Source: JACMLD01 sp964245425
GTDB taxonomy: Bacteria > Bacteroidota > Bacteroidia > Chitinophagales > Chitinophagaceae
Length of the DNA stretch: 25,553 bases
Assembly (NCBI GenBank): GCA_964245425.1
Contig: CAXTMV010000051.1
Coordinates: forward strand, 1-25,553
Reading direction: 5' to 3'
The translations under genes were made by a program, and so were the position numbers. Below are positions 6,526 through 14,692 of the stretch, in pieces (position 1 is the stretch's first letter; each line of letters starts with the position of its first letter). A model generated the notes under the pieces. It had not been told where the DNA came from, did not search any database, and saw only the letters and a list, made by a program, of their open reading frames with translations.

Positions 6526-8931
6526 ATGAAAGAATCAAATTTGTTTTTTAGGCCTGAAGAAGAGATGGATTTTATACCCATTATCCCCCTGAATGAAAAT
6601 GAAAACGATGACGGACCTGAAATAGAAATACCAACTGAACTGCCGCTCCTGCCATTGCGGAATACGGTTTTGTTTCCGGGTGTTGTGTTGCCCATTACCG
6701 TAGGCAGGGATAAAAGCATAAAAGCGGTTAACGAAGCATACAAGGCTGACAAACTGATAGGGGTAATAGCACAAAAAGACAGTACCATTGAAGATCCTGC
6801 CATAACGGATTTGGAAGATATTGGAACCGTAGCCAAAATTGTAAAATTGATAAAGATGCCCGACGGCGGTACCACCGTGATCATTCAGGGAAAACGCCGG
6901 TTTAAGATTGGCGCCATTACCCTGGAAGATCCTTTCTTTAAAGCAACGGTGCAATTACTGGAAGAAGAGGAAGCGCCCAAAGACCAGGATTTTGAAGCCT
7001 ATGTATCTAATATTAAGGAGCTGGCCGCGCAGATCATTCAGCTATCGCCCAATATACCATCCGAGGCATCGATTATTTTAAAGAATATTGAAAACCCCGC
7101 TTTCCTGATACATTTTGTCAGCAGCAACCTCAACACCGGCCTGGCGGAGAAACAACAGATACTGGAAATAAACCATATCAAGAGCAGGGCCGATATATTG
7201 ATGCAGTTGTTGCAGCGGGAACTGCAGTTTGCAGAATTAAAAAACAAGGTTACCAATAAGACCCGGACCGAACTGGACAAACAGCAGCGGGAATACTTTC
7301 TGCAGCAGCAGATGAAAAGCATTAAGGATGAACTGGGCGGCGATACCAATGATCGCGAACTGAAAGAATTGCAGAAGAAAGCAGAGAATAAAAAATGGCC
7401 CAAAGCAGCCAAAGAATTGTTTCAGAAAGGAATTGAAAAACTGGAAAGGATGCACCCCAGCACGCCCGACTATTCGGTGGTATACAATCATATTGACCTG
7501 TTGCTGGAATTACCCTGGGAGGAATATACCAGCGACATGTATGACCTCAAAAAAGCAAAAAAAGTACTGGACCATGACCATTACGGCATGGATAAAATAA
7601 AAGAACGGATACTGGAATACCTGGCTGTACTGAAGTTGAAAGGTGATATGAAAAGCCCCATCCTTTGTTTTGTGGGGCCACCCGGTATTGGCAAAACATC
7701 GCTGGGCAGAAGCATTGCCAATGCCATTGGCAGAAAATATGTGCGGCTGAGCCTCGGTGGCCTGCACGATGAAAGTGAAATAAGGGGTCACCGCAAAACC
7801 TATATCGGCGCTATGCCCGGCAGGATTGTTCAATCCTTAAAAAAGATAAAATCGGGTAACCCGGTTATGATCCTCGATGAGATCGACAAAGTAGGCAATG
7901 ACCACCGCGGCGACCCTTCTTCTGCCCTGCTGGAAGTATTGGATCCCGAACAAAACAACACCTTTTACGACAATTACCTTGAACTGGAATACGATCTGAG
8001 CAAGGTATTGTTTATTGCAACGGCCAACAATGTGGCCAACATACAACCGGCCCTGCGTGACCGGCTTGAAATCATTGATCTGAGCGGGTATGCCGTAGAA
8101 GAAAAAATAGAGATTGCCAGGCGCCACCTGGTGCCCAGGCAAAAGGATTTGCACGGGCTGGCAAAAATGAATTTCAAGATCAGTGATAAAGTGCTTGAAA
8201 AAGTGATTGAAGATTACACGCGTGAAAGCGGCGTGCGTGAGCTTGACCGGCAACTGGCTTCTATGATGCGCAACCAGGCTAAAGAATTTGCCTTGAAAGG
8301 AAGGCTGAAACCAACGCTGGCCAATGGCGATGTGGAAAGGATACTCGGTAAACCACGGTACAGCAATGAGATCTACAAAACAGCCAATATGGCGGGGGTT
8401 GCGGTAGGACTGGCCTGGACCTATGTAGGAGGTGATATATTATTTATTGAAACCAGCCTGAGCGATGGCAAGGGAGATTTGAAACTAACGGGCAACCTGG
8501 GCAATGTGATGAAAGAAAGCGCTGCTACCGCGCTGACTTATTTACAATCGAATGCAAAGAAGCTGAACATCGACCCCCAGGTTTTTAATAAAAGCAATAT
8601 TCATATACATGTGCCGGAGGGCGCTGTACCAAAAGATGGACCCAGTGCAGGCATTACCATGATGACGGCCATCGCGTCTGCTATCTCAGGCAAAAAGGTA
8701 AAACCCTGGCTGGCCATGACCGGCGAAAGCACTTTGCGCGGCCAGGTATTGCCAGTAGGCGGCATCAAGGAAAAAGTACTGGCCGCCAAACGTGCGGGCC
8801 TCAAAGAGATTATTTTATGCTGGCAAAATGAAAAAGATGTGCAGGAGATCGACAGCAGTTTTATCAAAGGCGTAAAATTCCATTATGTAAAAACCATGCA
8901 GCAGGTGCTTGACCTGGCACTGGTAAATTAA
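6526..8931 (+). CDS. lon: ATP-dependent Lon protease
   Basis: 801 residues, the usual size of LonA. Lon degrades misfolded and regulatory proteins in the cytoplasm as a ring-shaped homohexamer. The order is: a short acidic leader, N-terminal substrate-binding LAN domain (from LPLLPLRNTVLFPG, about residue 39), coiled-coil region (about 230-300), AAA+ module with Walker A GPPGIGKT (384-391) and Walker B ILDEID (449-454), then the S16 protease domain with nucleophile Ser707 in PKDGPSAG and catalytic Lys750 in GGIKEKVLAAKRAG. Both catalytic residues and both ATPase motifs are intact. The ATG at 6526 gives the normal N-terminus. No heat-shock-type promoter could be identified with confidence. Confidence 0.98.
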   Translation: MKESNLFFRPEEEMDFIPIIPLNENENDDGPEIEIPTELPLLPLRNTVLFPGVVLPITVGRDKSIKAVNEAYKADKLIGVIAQKDSTIEDPAITDLEDIGTVAKIVKLIKMPDGGTTVIIQGKRRFKIGAITLEDPFFKATVQLLEEEEAPKDQDFEAYVSNIKELAAQIIQLSPNIPSEASIILKNIENPAFLIHFVSSNLNTGLAEKQQILEINHIKSRADILMQLLQRELQFAELKNKVTNKTRTELDKQQREYFLQQQMKSIKDELGGDTNDRELKELQKKAENKKWPKAAKELFQKGIEKLERMHPSTPDYSVVYNHIDLLLELPWEEYTSDMYDLKKAKKVLDHDHYGMDKIKERILEYLAVLKLKGDMKSPILCFVGPPGIGKTSLGRSIANAIGRKYVRLSLGGLHDESEIRGHRKTYIGAMPGRIVQSLKKIKSGNPVMILDEIDKVGNDHRGDPSSALLEVLDPEQNNTFYDNYLELEYDLSKVLFIATANNVANIQPALRDRLEIIDLSGYAVEEKIEIARRHLVPRQKDLHGLAKMNFKISDKVLEKVIEDYTRESGVRELDRQLASMMRNQAKEFALKGRLKPTLANGDVERILGKPRYSNEIYKTANMAGVAVGLAWTYVGGDILFIETSLSDGKGDLKLTGNLGNVMKESAATALTYLQSNAKKLNIDPQVFNKSNIHIHVPEGAVPKDGPSAGITMMTAIASAISGKKVKPWLAMTGESTLRGQVLPVGGIKEKVLAAKRAGLKEIILCWQNEKDVQEIDSSFIKGVKFHYVKTMQQVLDLALVN

Positions 8932-8962
8932 TGCGTTTTTATCTTTTACCTTAATACAATTG

Positions 8963-9001
8963 GCGCGGGTTCTCAGGCTGGTTAGTGCTGCGAACCCGCG
9001 C
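8963..9001 (+). terminator. Stable hairpin downstream of lon, probable terminator
   Basis: A perfect 10-bp GC-rich inverted repeat, GCGCGGGTTC (8963-8972) and GAACCCGCGC (8992-9001), with three further pairs possible inside the loop (CAG 8974-8976 with CTG 8988-8990). It begins 31 nt after the lon stop. No immediate T-run follows, but Bacteroidota terminators often lack one. It separates lon from porQ. Confidence 0.6.
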
Positions 9002-9057
9002 TTCCTGTTAGCAGCAAAGCTTTTTATTTCCAGATTTTCCGTTTAGCTTGCCATGCA

Positions 9058-10104
9058 ATGAAACGCGCGCGGCAGCTCACCCATCATTTCCTGATCTTAT
9101 TATTGCTTTGGCCATGGCCTGGCTTAATGCTGAACGCCCAAACACTGGGCGGGGCGGCTGCCTATAATTTTTTAAACTTGCCTGCCACTCCCCAGCTGTC
9201 TGCATTGGGCGGCATCAATATTTCTGCTATCACAAACGATGCCGGCATGGCATTTACCAATCCGTCTTTGTTCAGGGAAGACATGCATGAACAACTGCAT
9301 GTTTCTTTTAACAATATGTATGCGGGCGTAAAAGATTACCACAGCCTTTTTGTGTACCATTACGCAAAATGGTCTACTACTTTTGCGGCCGGTGTGCACT
9401 TTGTAGACTACGGTACCCTTTCACAAACAGATGCCTCCGGGAATATCTATGGATCTTTTCATCCTTCCGATTATGTGCTGCAGTTATCAGCGGCCCGGCA
9501 ATATGCAGAAAAGTGGCATTATGGATTGTCGGTTAAATTCATCAATTCAAATTATGGCATCTACCGGTCAAACGCCATTGCTATGGATATTGGCCTTTCT
9601 TATTACGATACCAGCCGCCTGTTCCAGGTAGCGCTGGTATTTAAAAACATGGGTATCCAATTGAAAAAATACCTGAATGCACGTGCAGACGACCTGCCCT
9701 TTGATGTGGAAGCAGGCATTACCAAAAAGCTGGCCCGGGCCCCGGTACAGTTCTCATTGACTGCCCACCACCTTCACCAGTTTAACATTATGTACAACGA
9801 TACGGCCTTTAATAACAGCAACGGTTTTGACCCCGGCACAGGAAATAAATCTTTCACACTTGATAAAGTTTTCAGGCACCTGGTAGCTGCCGGCCAGGTA
9901 TTCATTGGTGGTAAAATAGAATTGACGCTTGCCTATAATTACCTGCTGCATAAAGAACTGGTTATCTCCAATACTTCCAATGGTTTTACCGGCCTGTCGG
10001 TGGGCGTGGGCGCATTGTTTAAGAAGATCCAGATTCGTTATGCACGCAGTCATTACCAGAACAATACCGGATATAATCAACTCGGCCTGAATTTATTTTT
10101 TTAG
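9058..10104 (+). CDS. porQ: Type IX secretion system protein PorQ
   Basis: 348 residues. The signal peptide covers about residues 1-28, ending LMLNAQ. The mature N-terminus, TLGGAAAYNFLNLPATPQLSALGG, is the hallmark of PorQ (GG...YxFLxLP...ALGG), and the rest is a beta-barrel resembling the PorV/FadL-like outer-membrane family, ending in an aromatic (LNLFF). In studied Bacteroidota, PorQ is an accessory outer-membrane part of the type IX system and acts with the PorU/PorV/PorZ surface machinery; its role in this organism is inferred. The ATG at 9058 is used; an overlapping out-of-frame ATG at 9053 would end after two codons. The secreted type B substrate lies one gene upstream. Confidence 0.92.
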   Translation: MKRARQLTHHFLILLLLWPWPGLMLNAQTLGGAAAYNFLNLPATPQLSALGGINISAITNDAGMAFTNPSLFREDMHEQLHVSFNNMYAGVKDYHSLFVYHYAKWSTTFAAGVHFVDYGTLSQTDASGNIYGSFHPSDYVLQLSAARQYAEKWHYGLSVKFINSNYGIYRSNAIAMDIGLSYYDTSRLFQVALVFKNMGIQLKKYLNARADDLPFDVEAGITKKLARAPVQFSLTAHHLHQFNIMYNDTAFNNSNGFDPGTGNKSFTLDKVFRHLVAAGQVFIGGKIELTLAYNYLLHKELVISNTSNGFTGLSVGVGALFKKIQIRYARSHYQNNTGYNQLGLNLFF

Positions 10105-10228
10105 ACGGAGCGGCGTTACTGGCGCTACGGGTAAAACCTTAGTGGCATATTAAAATAAACTGCGGTAAAATTTAATCATATCCCCATTTAAAATATGGTT
10201 TTTGTTAGGTAAATTTATATCCATAAAC

Positions 10229-10283
10229 CTTTTACAGGTACAAGAAAAACCCGCCTATCCCAAAGATTAGATTGCTGTAAAAG
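10229..10283. repeat. 9-bp inverted repeat upstream of the response regulator
   Basis: CTTTTACAG (10229-10237) and CTGTAAAAG (10275-10283) are a perfect 9-bp inverted repeat separated by 37 nt. It sits in the 240-nt gap after porQ and ends just upstream of the putative promoter. It may be a spaced operator or part of a porQ 3' structure; neither is proven. Confidence 0.35.
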
Positions 10284-10290
10284 ATCGGTG

Positions 10291-10317
10291 ATTGATTACC
10301 GGCAGTCTTTATTTTTG
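10291..10317 (+). promoter_or_regulatory. Candidate promoter of the receiver-only response regulator
   Basis: TATTTTTG (10310-10317) exactly matches TAnnTTTG and is preceded by ATTG (10291-10294) with 15 nt between, shorter than the usual 17-23. The predicted leader is about 24 nt. The -7 box is good, the -33 element uncertain. Confidence 0.45.
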
Positions 10318-10344
10318 CCCTGAACTTAAAACATATACCAATAA

Positions 10345-10758
10345 ATGATTAGAATCGCACTTGCTGATGATCACCATCAGGTAAGGGAAACCTGGCATTT
10401 CATACTGTCGACCAATAAAAATTTTGAAGTGGTTGCCAAATGCAAAAATGGACGGGAAGCAATAGAAGCGGCCGGCATTTTTTTGCCAGATGTGTTTTTG
10501 ATGGATATCAATATGGAACCTGTCAACGGAATTGAAGCAACAGAGGCCATAACTGGCTTGTACCCCCGCATTAAAATCATTGCTATGTCTATACACATAG
10601 AAGCAATATATGTAAAACGCATGCTGCAGGCCGGGGCGGTTGCTTATGTAACAAAAAACTCAACTTACCAGGAAGTGTTCGACGCTATTACGCAGGTATA
10701 TGAAGGCAACCAGTATATCTGCAGCGAGGTACAGCGAAAATTTCCCGTCTACTTTTAA
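10345..10758 (+). CDS. Receiver-domain response regulator lacking an output domain
   Basis: 137 residues, nearly all one CheY-like receiver domain of the NarL/FixJ type: acidic pair D8-D9, phospho-acceptor D54 (FLMDINMEPVNGIEA), S82 in the switch position and K104 (YVTKNS). All phosphorylation residues are present, so it should accept phosphate from a histidine kinase, but none is encoded here. The chain stops after QYICSEVQRKFPVYF, where NarL-type proteins continue into a linker and LuxR-type helix-turn-helix; no such domain exists in any frame, because the next DNA encodes the intact 3' end of bioB on the other strand. It is therefore either a genuine single-domain regulator or a shortened NarL relative. 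Its TAA overlaps the bioB TAA. Confidence 0.85.
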   Translation: MIRIALADDHHQVRETWHFILSTNKNFEVVAKCKNGREAIEAAGIFLPDVFLMDINMEPVNGIEATEAITGLYPRIKIIAMSIHIEAIYVKRMLQAGAVAYVTKNSTYQEVFDAITQVYEGNQYICSEVQRKFPVYF

Positions 10759-11750
10759 ACTGGCAGCGCTGCCTGAACAACCGCTGCTGTCCGCTCCTGC
10801 TTGAATGCTTCCCTTGGCTGCAAACCCAGTAAATTAAACATCGCCATATCTTCATCGAACGAAGGATTGGGTGTAGTCAGCAGTTTATCACCTGCAAAAA
10901 TAGAATTGGCACCCGCCATAAAACACAGGGCCTGCTCGGCGATGCTCATTTCAGTTCTGCCTGCACTCAGTCGTACCATGGTCTCCGGCATAATGATACG
11001 GGTAGTGGCAATCATGCGCACCATATCCCATATATCTACTTTTTCATTGTCTTGCAGGGGTGTGCCTTTCACGCGTACAAGGGCGTTAATAGGCACGCTT
11101 TCAGGATGCCTGGGCAGGTTGCAAAGCGTATGCAGCATGCCAATGCGGTCTTCATGGGTTTCGCCCAGGCCAATAATGCCGCCGCTGCAAACGCTGATAC
11201 CTGCCTTGCGCACACTGTTCAGCGTTTGAAGGCGATCGTTATATGTTCTGGTGGTAATGATATCGGTATAATGTTCTTCAGAAGTGTCAATGTTGTGGTT
11301 ATACGCATACAATCCTGCCTCCTGCAGCTTCCTGGCCTGCTCGTCTGTCAGCATTCCCATGGTGCAACAAACTTCCATGCCCAGCGTATTAACGCCTTTT
11401 ACCATTTCAATTACCCGGTCAAAGTCGCGGTTGTCGCGTACTTCGCGCCAGGCGGCGCCCATACAAAACCTGGTAGAGCCGGCTGCCTTTGCCTTGGCTG
11501 CATATTCCATCACTTCTGCCGTTTCCATCAGCGCCTGCACTTTTACGCCGGTGTTATACCGGGCTGCCTGCGGGCAATAAGCACAGTCCTCACTGCAGCC
11601 CCCCGTCTTAATAGACAACAGCGTACAGACCTGCACTTCGGCCGTGTCTTGGTGCTGCCGGTGTACGGTAGCAGCACGATAGATCAGTTCCAGTAAGGGC
11701 GTATGATAGATCGTTCCGATTTCATTCCTGGTATATTTGTCTTTGCTCAT
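10755..11750 (-). CDS. bioB: Biotin synthase
   Basis: 331-residue radical SAM enzyme that inserts sulfur into dethiobiotin, the last step of biotin synthesis. The radical SAM cluster motif is C52-x3-C56-x2-C59 (GGCSEDCAYCP). The ligands of the auxiliary [2Fe-2S] cluster align with C96, C128, C188 and R260, almost the same numbering as E. coli BioB. Other family blocks include YNHNIDTSEEHY, SGGIIGLGET and AGANSIFAGDKLLTT. The ATG at 11750 fits the family and the promoter upstream. No other bio gene is in the window, so bioB stands alone here. It ends 4 nt inside the convergent response regulator gene. Confidence 0.97.
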   Translation of the reverse strand: MSKDKYTRNEIGTIYHTPLLELIYRAATVHRQHQDTAEVQVCTLLSIKTGGCSEDCAYCPQAARYNTGVKVQALMETAEVMEYAAKAKAAGSTRFCMGAAWREVRDNRDFDRVIEMVKGVNTLGMEVCCTMGMLTDEQARKLQEAGLYAYNHNIDTSEEHYTDIITTRTYNDRLQTLNSVRKAGISVCSGGIIGLGETHEDRIGMLHTLCNLPRHPESVPINALVRVKGTPLQDNEKVDIWDMVRMIATTRIIMPETMVRLSAGRTEMSIAEQALCFMAGANSIFAGDKLLTTPNPSFDEDMAMFNLLGLQPREAFKQERTAAVVQAALPV

Positions 11751-11780
11751 AACAAGTAATTGATCTGGTATTCAATATGG

Positions 11781-11811
11781 CAAAAGTAATTAAACCTGCC
11801 AGATGTTCAAT
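11781..11811 (-). promoter_or_regulatory. Bacteroidota-type promoter of bioB
   Basis: On the minus strand ATTG (11811-11808), 19 nt, then TACTTTTG (11788-11781), an exact -7 consensus at ideal spacing. Predicted transcription start is near 11777 with a leader of about 27 nt. This makes bioB a separate unit from the sulfatase-like gene that ends at 11847. I saw no BirA-type operator. Confidence 0.7.
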
Positions 11812-11846
11812 CATCCATGCGCACAATTGCAGGATTTGCACATTGC

Positions 11847-13310
11847 CTATTTTTTGTCTTTCAGCAGCACCACGGAATCCTTTAACAAAGGATATTGCTG
11901 TTTAAAAAGTGTATTGAATAATACACGAAACTGGTTTACGCCTGTTATGCTGTCGTACAACAGGTGATAGTCCTTTCCCGGAAAATATACGGCATTCTGG
12001 TTTTGAAAGGTATAAAAAGAATCCACCGGGATTGTCTCGTTGTTAAACCCATGGTCGCTCATAAAAACAATGACCGCCTTACCACCTGTATTCTGCAGAA
12101 TGGTGGTGACCAGCTCCTTTATTTTCCGGTTGGTATAGGGCAGGTAGGCCAGGTAGGCCGGTAATGAAAATGCGGCAGATTCCCGCGCAATGTCCGGTTC
12201 CTTTTTCGGTTGTTGCTGCTCGTCATAATAAAAGGGCGCATGCGGCAAATAAATATGCGCGTAGATGAACCGTGGTGCAGACACGGACCGCAGGCTTTCC
12301 TTTTTTACCGACTCCATCAGCTGTTCATTATTGTTCCTGGTTTTATAGAGGGTGTTGCCAGCCCATTGCCAGCCCAGGTCTTTCTGCAACCGCGGTAATA
12401 AAGTAGCAGCCGTTATCAGTTTTGTCTTTACAGGAAGATAAGATTCGTTTACCGGGGCCGGGCTGCCGGCCAGATCAAATACAGAGTAGTTGATGACCTG
12501 GTAACCCTGCTGCGCAAGACAGGCGGCCACCTGGTTGTTTTTGATCAGGTTAACAGACCGGTTGTAATCATCTGTGGTAACGGCATTTTTATCCGTGATG
12601 TTTAACAGGTAAGACATATTGAGCATCGATGCCATTGAAAAAGCCGTAAAATAGTAATTGCCCCTGCTGGCGTGCTGAAGGGAAAATCCCCGCTGAACAA
12701 AAAATGAATCCAGCCCTTCGTTATCATACCGGTACCGCTCCCGGAGCGACAGGCTGCCGGTATACGCATCAAACAGGAGGAAATAAATATCGGGCAATGA
12801 ACAGCCTTTACAGGCTTTGTAGGCATAGTTGCCGCTGTAACCGGTGGCAGCGGCGCCGCGCGCCGTTTGCGCCGATTTCCATTGCAGCTTTACCAGGTCT
12901 ACCCCTATATAGATCAGCAACAGCATATTCAGGAAAAAACTGATTCCTGAAAAAGAATGCCTGCTTTTGTATAAACGCCAGGCCAGCAGAACAAAGATCG
13001 CTGCAAATGCAGGCAGCAACAGGCGGTACCTTGCTAAAACCGGCAGGTGAACTTTTAGCTTATCCTGGATAAAGCCAAAAAAAAGATAGATCCCCACCAG
13101 GTAAAACGCCAGCAGCGCTGACGGGATTGATTTCCTGTAAAAAAGATAACCGGCAGCAAACAATAAAAGTGCAGCGCCGCTATATACCAGTAGCAGTCCT
13201 GCCAGGTCTTTCCAGCCTATGAAACCTGTATTTTCCGCGAACCCGTGCAGCACGAAAAAAAACGGTAACAACACCAGGAAAAAAGGACTGTTCCGGATCT
13301 TTTTTTTCAT
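11847..13310 (-). CDS. Membrane-anchored sulfatase-like / phosphotransferase-like enzyme
   Basis: 487 residues. The N-terminal about 140 residues hold some five hydrophobic segments (roughly 8-22, 35-57, 63-83, 95-113, 121-140). The remainder is an alkaline-phosphatase-superfamily domain, presumably periplasmic: DIYFLLFDAYTGS (D181 likely metal ligand), YYFTAFSMASMLNMSYLL (T222 or a nearby Ser likely nucleophile), HIYLPHAPF (H352, H357) and VFMSDHGFN (D419, H420). This layout occurs in enzymes that move phospho-groups between lipids and glycans (LtaS, EptA) and in sulfatases. The nucleophile assignment is inferred by analogy; the CxPxR formylglycine motif of classical sulfatases is not seen, favouring a phosphotransferase or phosphodiesterase. 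Its ATG overlaps the stop of the preceding methyltransferase gene (ATGA), so translation is probably coupled. Confidence 0.8.
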   Translation of the reverse strand: MKKKIRNSPFFLVLLPFFFVLHGFAENTGFIGWKDLAGLLLVYSGAALLLFAAGYLFYRKSIPSALLAFYLVGIYLFFGFIQDKLKVHLPVLARYRLLLPAFAAIFVLLAWRLYKSRHSFSGISFFLNMLLLIYIGVDLVKLQWKSAQTARGAAATGYSGNYAYKACKGCSLPDIYFLLFDAYTGSLSLRERYRYDNEGLDSFFVQRGFSLQHASRGNYYFTAFSMASMLNMSYLLNITDKNAVTTDDYNRSVNLIKNNQVAACLAQQGYQVINYSVFDLAGSPAPVNESYLPVKTKLITAATLLPRLQKDLGWQWAGNTLYKTRNNNEQLMESVKKESLRSVSAPRFIYAHIYLPHAPFYYDEQQQPKKEPDIARESAAFSLPAYLAYLPYTNRKIKELVTTILQNTGGKAVIVFMSDHGFNNETIPVDSFYTFQNQNAVYFPGKDYHLLYDSITGVNQFRVLFNTLFKQQYPLLKDSVVLLKDKK

Positions 13311-14692
13311 GACAGTAAAACATTTTTTTTCATTTTATACAGTATTCGTTCGCTGAAGGGAACTGCTTTTTTTTCTTCAATGGTAAAATGAAGACTGCAC
13401 AGTTCTTCGAAAGCGGCCGCATCATACAGCGCGTGGTGAACAACTTTGTTGGCGAGCAGCTGCCGGGCTTTTTCATCTGTTAATGGCACAAATTCCACTA
13501 TCAGGCAACTGCCGGTACAGGCGGCCAAAAAATCGATCACCTGCGGCAAGGGGATATTTTTGGTTAATACCAGGTGGTGCAGCAATGCAAGGGCCATGGT
13601 GATGCCGGGGCGAAGGCGCTGCAGGAAGGATGGCCGTTCCTGGTTCTGCCACCCGGTTGCCGGGGCAGGGTTGGTTATATCTATGCAGAGCGGAATAAGG
13701 TTGGTTATCTTTTGCTGTCTGCCGGTCATATATAACTGATCTATGCAGGTGCTGTCTGCGTCAACAGCTATTGTCCATTTTCCCGATTGTGCGGCGGCGA
13801 TGGCAAAGACGCCGGTGTTGGTACCAATATCCAGCAGGGGCTGCGCCGGCAATTCTTTAAGCCACGCGGTTATAATGTTCATCTTGGCACTGGCATAGTC
13901 TGCACTCAGGATAGTGGCTGCATAATAGTTATCCCATCCGCCCGAAGCTGTAGCGCAGGAAAGACCGCCGATAAAAGAACGGAGGCTGTTAATAATATGC
14001 AGTAGTTTCTGTTTAGAGAAAGCAGGCTTTGCAGGGCCGGCTGCTTTTTTACTGTTCGAAAAATACTGCGGCAGCTGTATGTGTAAAAAAACATGACTGT
14101 TAAAGCGGCTCTTCCAGGGTAATAAGCGCCTTGTAAGGGCCATGGGGATGCCGTCTGGGTAAAGCTGGAACAGTTTCAGTAATTCTGCCGAATGGTATTT
14201 TGCCAGCAGCAGGGGCACTGCAAAACATTCTATAAATTGCCGGTAAGCCACCCAGGGTGTTGATTCGTCGTATTGTTCAAAAGAAAGGCTGTCTATAAAA
14301 ACAGGCGCGCCGTTTACAAACTGGATATTAAAAGGAGTTGCATCTTTGAGCATCATACCGTACTGCATACACAGTTGGGCAATGTCAAGGGTAAGCAGGG
14401 CCGCTTCTTTCCATTGAGAAAAGCACCATTCGTAAGGATAGCTGATGAAATCCAGCTGTTGCGGAGAAATGGTTTTGTACCAATCGGCGCCACCGGTCAG
14501 GTTTTCATTTATCTCCTGGTGGGGCAATAATTTTTTTTCCAGCACCAGCCGTTCGTAGAGCCCGCTTTTTACCAGCTGTTCGTATTCGGCGGCATAGACC
14601 TGGTTTACCTGGCGGTAAATGTTGCCTGCCTGTTCAAAGACAAAGCCTGCGGGGTCGCGGTAAGAGGCGGGGTGCTTTTTATAGCTGCTCAT
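13307..14692 (-). CDS. Kinase-like / SAM-dependent methyltransferase fusion
   Basis: 461 residues from the ATG at 14692, which overlaps the upstream small gene by 14 nt. Residues about 15-250 contain a pattern like the catalytic core of aminoglycoside/choline-kinase-fold enzymes: KDATPFNIQF (D117, N122), then NGAPVFIDSLSFE (D134), matching the DxxPxN loop and the following metal-binding Asp. Residues about 255-461 are a class I methyltransferase: motif I LLDIGTNTG (286-294), acidic VDAD at the end of strand 2 (about 310-313), and a later ALLHHLVLTKNIPL block. Similar proteins have been labelled nodulation-type NoeA-like methyltransferases. The substrate is unknown. It is coupled to the sulfatase-like gene (ATGA overlap) and the small membrane protein. 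The kinase similarity is my own motif reading. Confidence 0.75.
   Translation of the reverse strand: MSSYKKHPASYRDPAGFVFEQAGNIYRQVNQVYAAEYEQLVKSGLYERLVLEKKLLPHQEINENLTGGADWYKTISPQQLDFISYPYEWCFSQWKEAALLTLDIAQLCMQYGMMLKDATPFNIQFVNGAPVFIDSLSFEQYDESTPWVAYRQFIECFAVPLLLAKYHSAELLKLFQLYPDGIPMALTRRLLPWKSRFNSHVFLHIQLPQYFSNSKKAAGPAKPAFSKQKLLHIINSLRSFIGGLSCATASGGWDNYYAATILSADYASAKMNIITAWLKELPAQPLLDIGTNTGVFAIAAAQSGKWTIAVDADSTCIDQLYMTGRQQKITNLIPLCIDITNPAPATGWQNQERPSFLQRLRPGITMALALLHHLVLTKNIPLPQVIDFLAACTGSCLIVEFVPLTDEKARQLLANKVVHHALYDAAAFEELCSLHFTIEEKKAVPFSERILYKMKKNVLLS

Noticed and set aside
8963..9001. GC-rich hairpin considered as a tRNA or small RNA
   Set aside because: There is no cloverleaf, no T-loop consensus and no anticodon arm; one stem with a loop just after lon is best explained as a terminator.
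10758..11000. Missing HTH of the response regulator as a frameshifted remnant
   Set aside because: This DNA encodes the intact C-terminus of BioB on the other strand, and no LuxR-type HTH motif is seen in any plus-strand frame.
11052..11696. Plus-strand open frame of 214 codons opposite bioB
   Set aside because: BioB is complete with all cluster ligands; the plus frame is a codon-bias shadow without family features.
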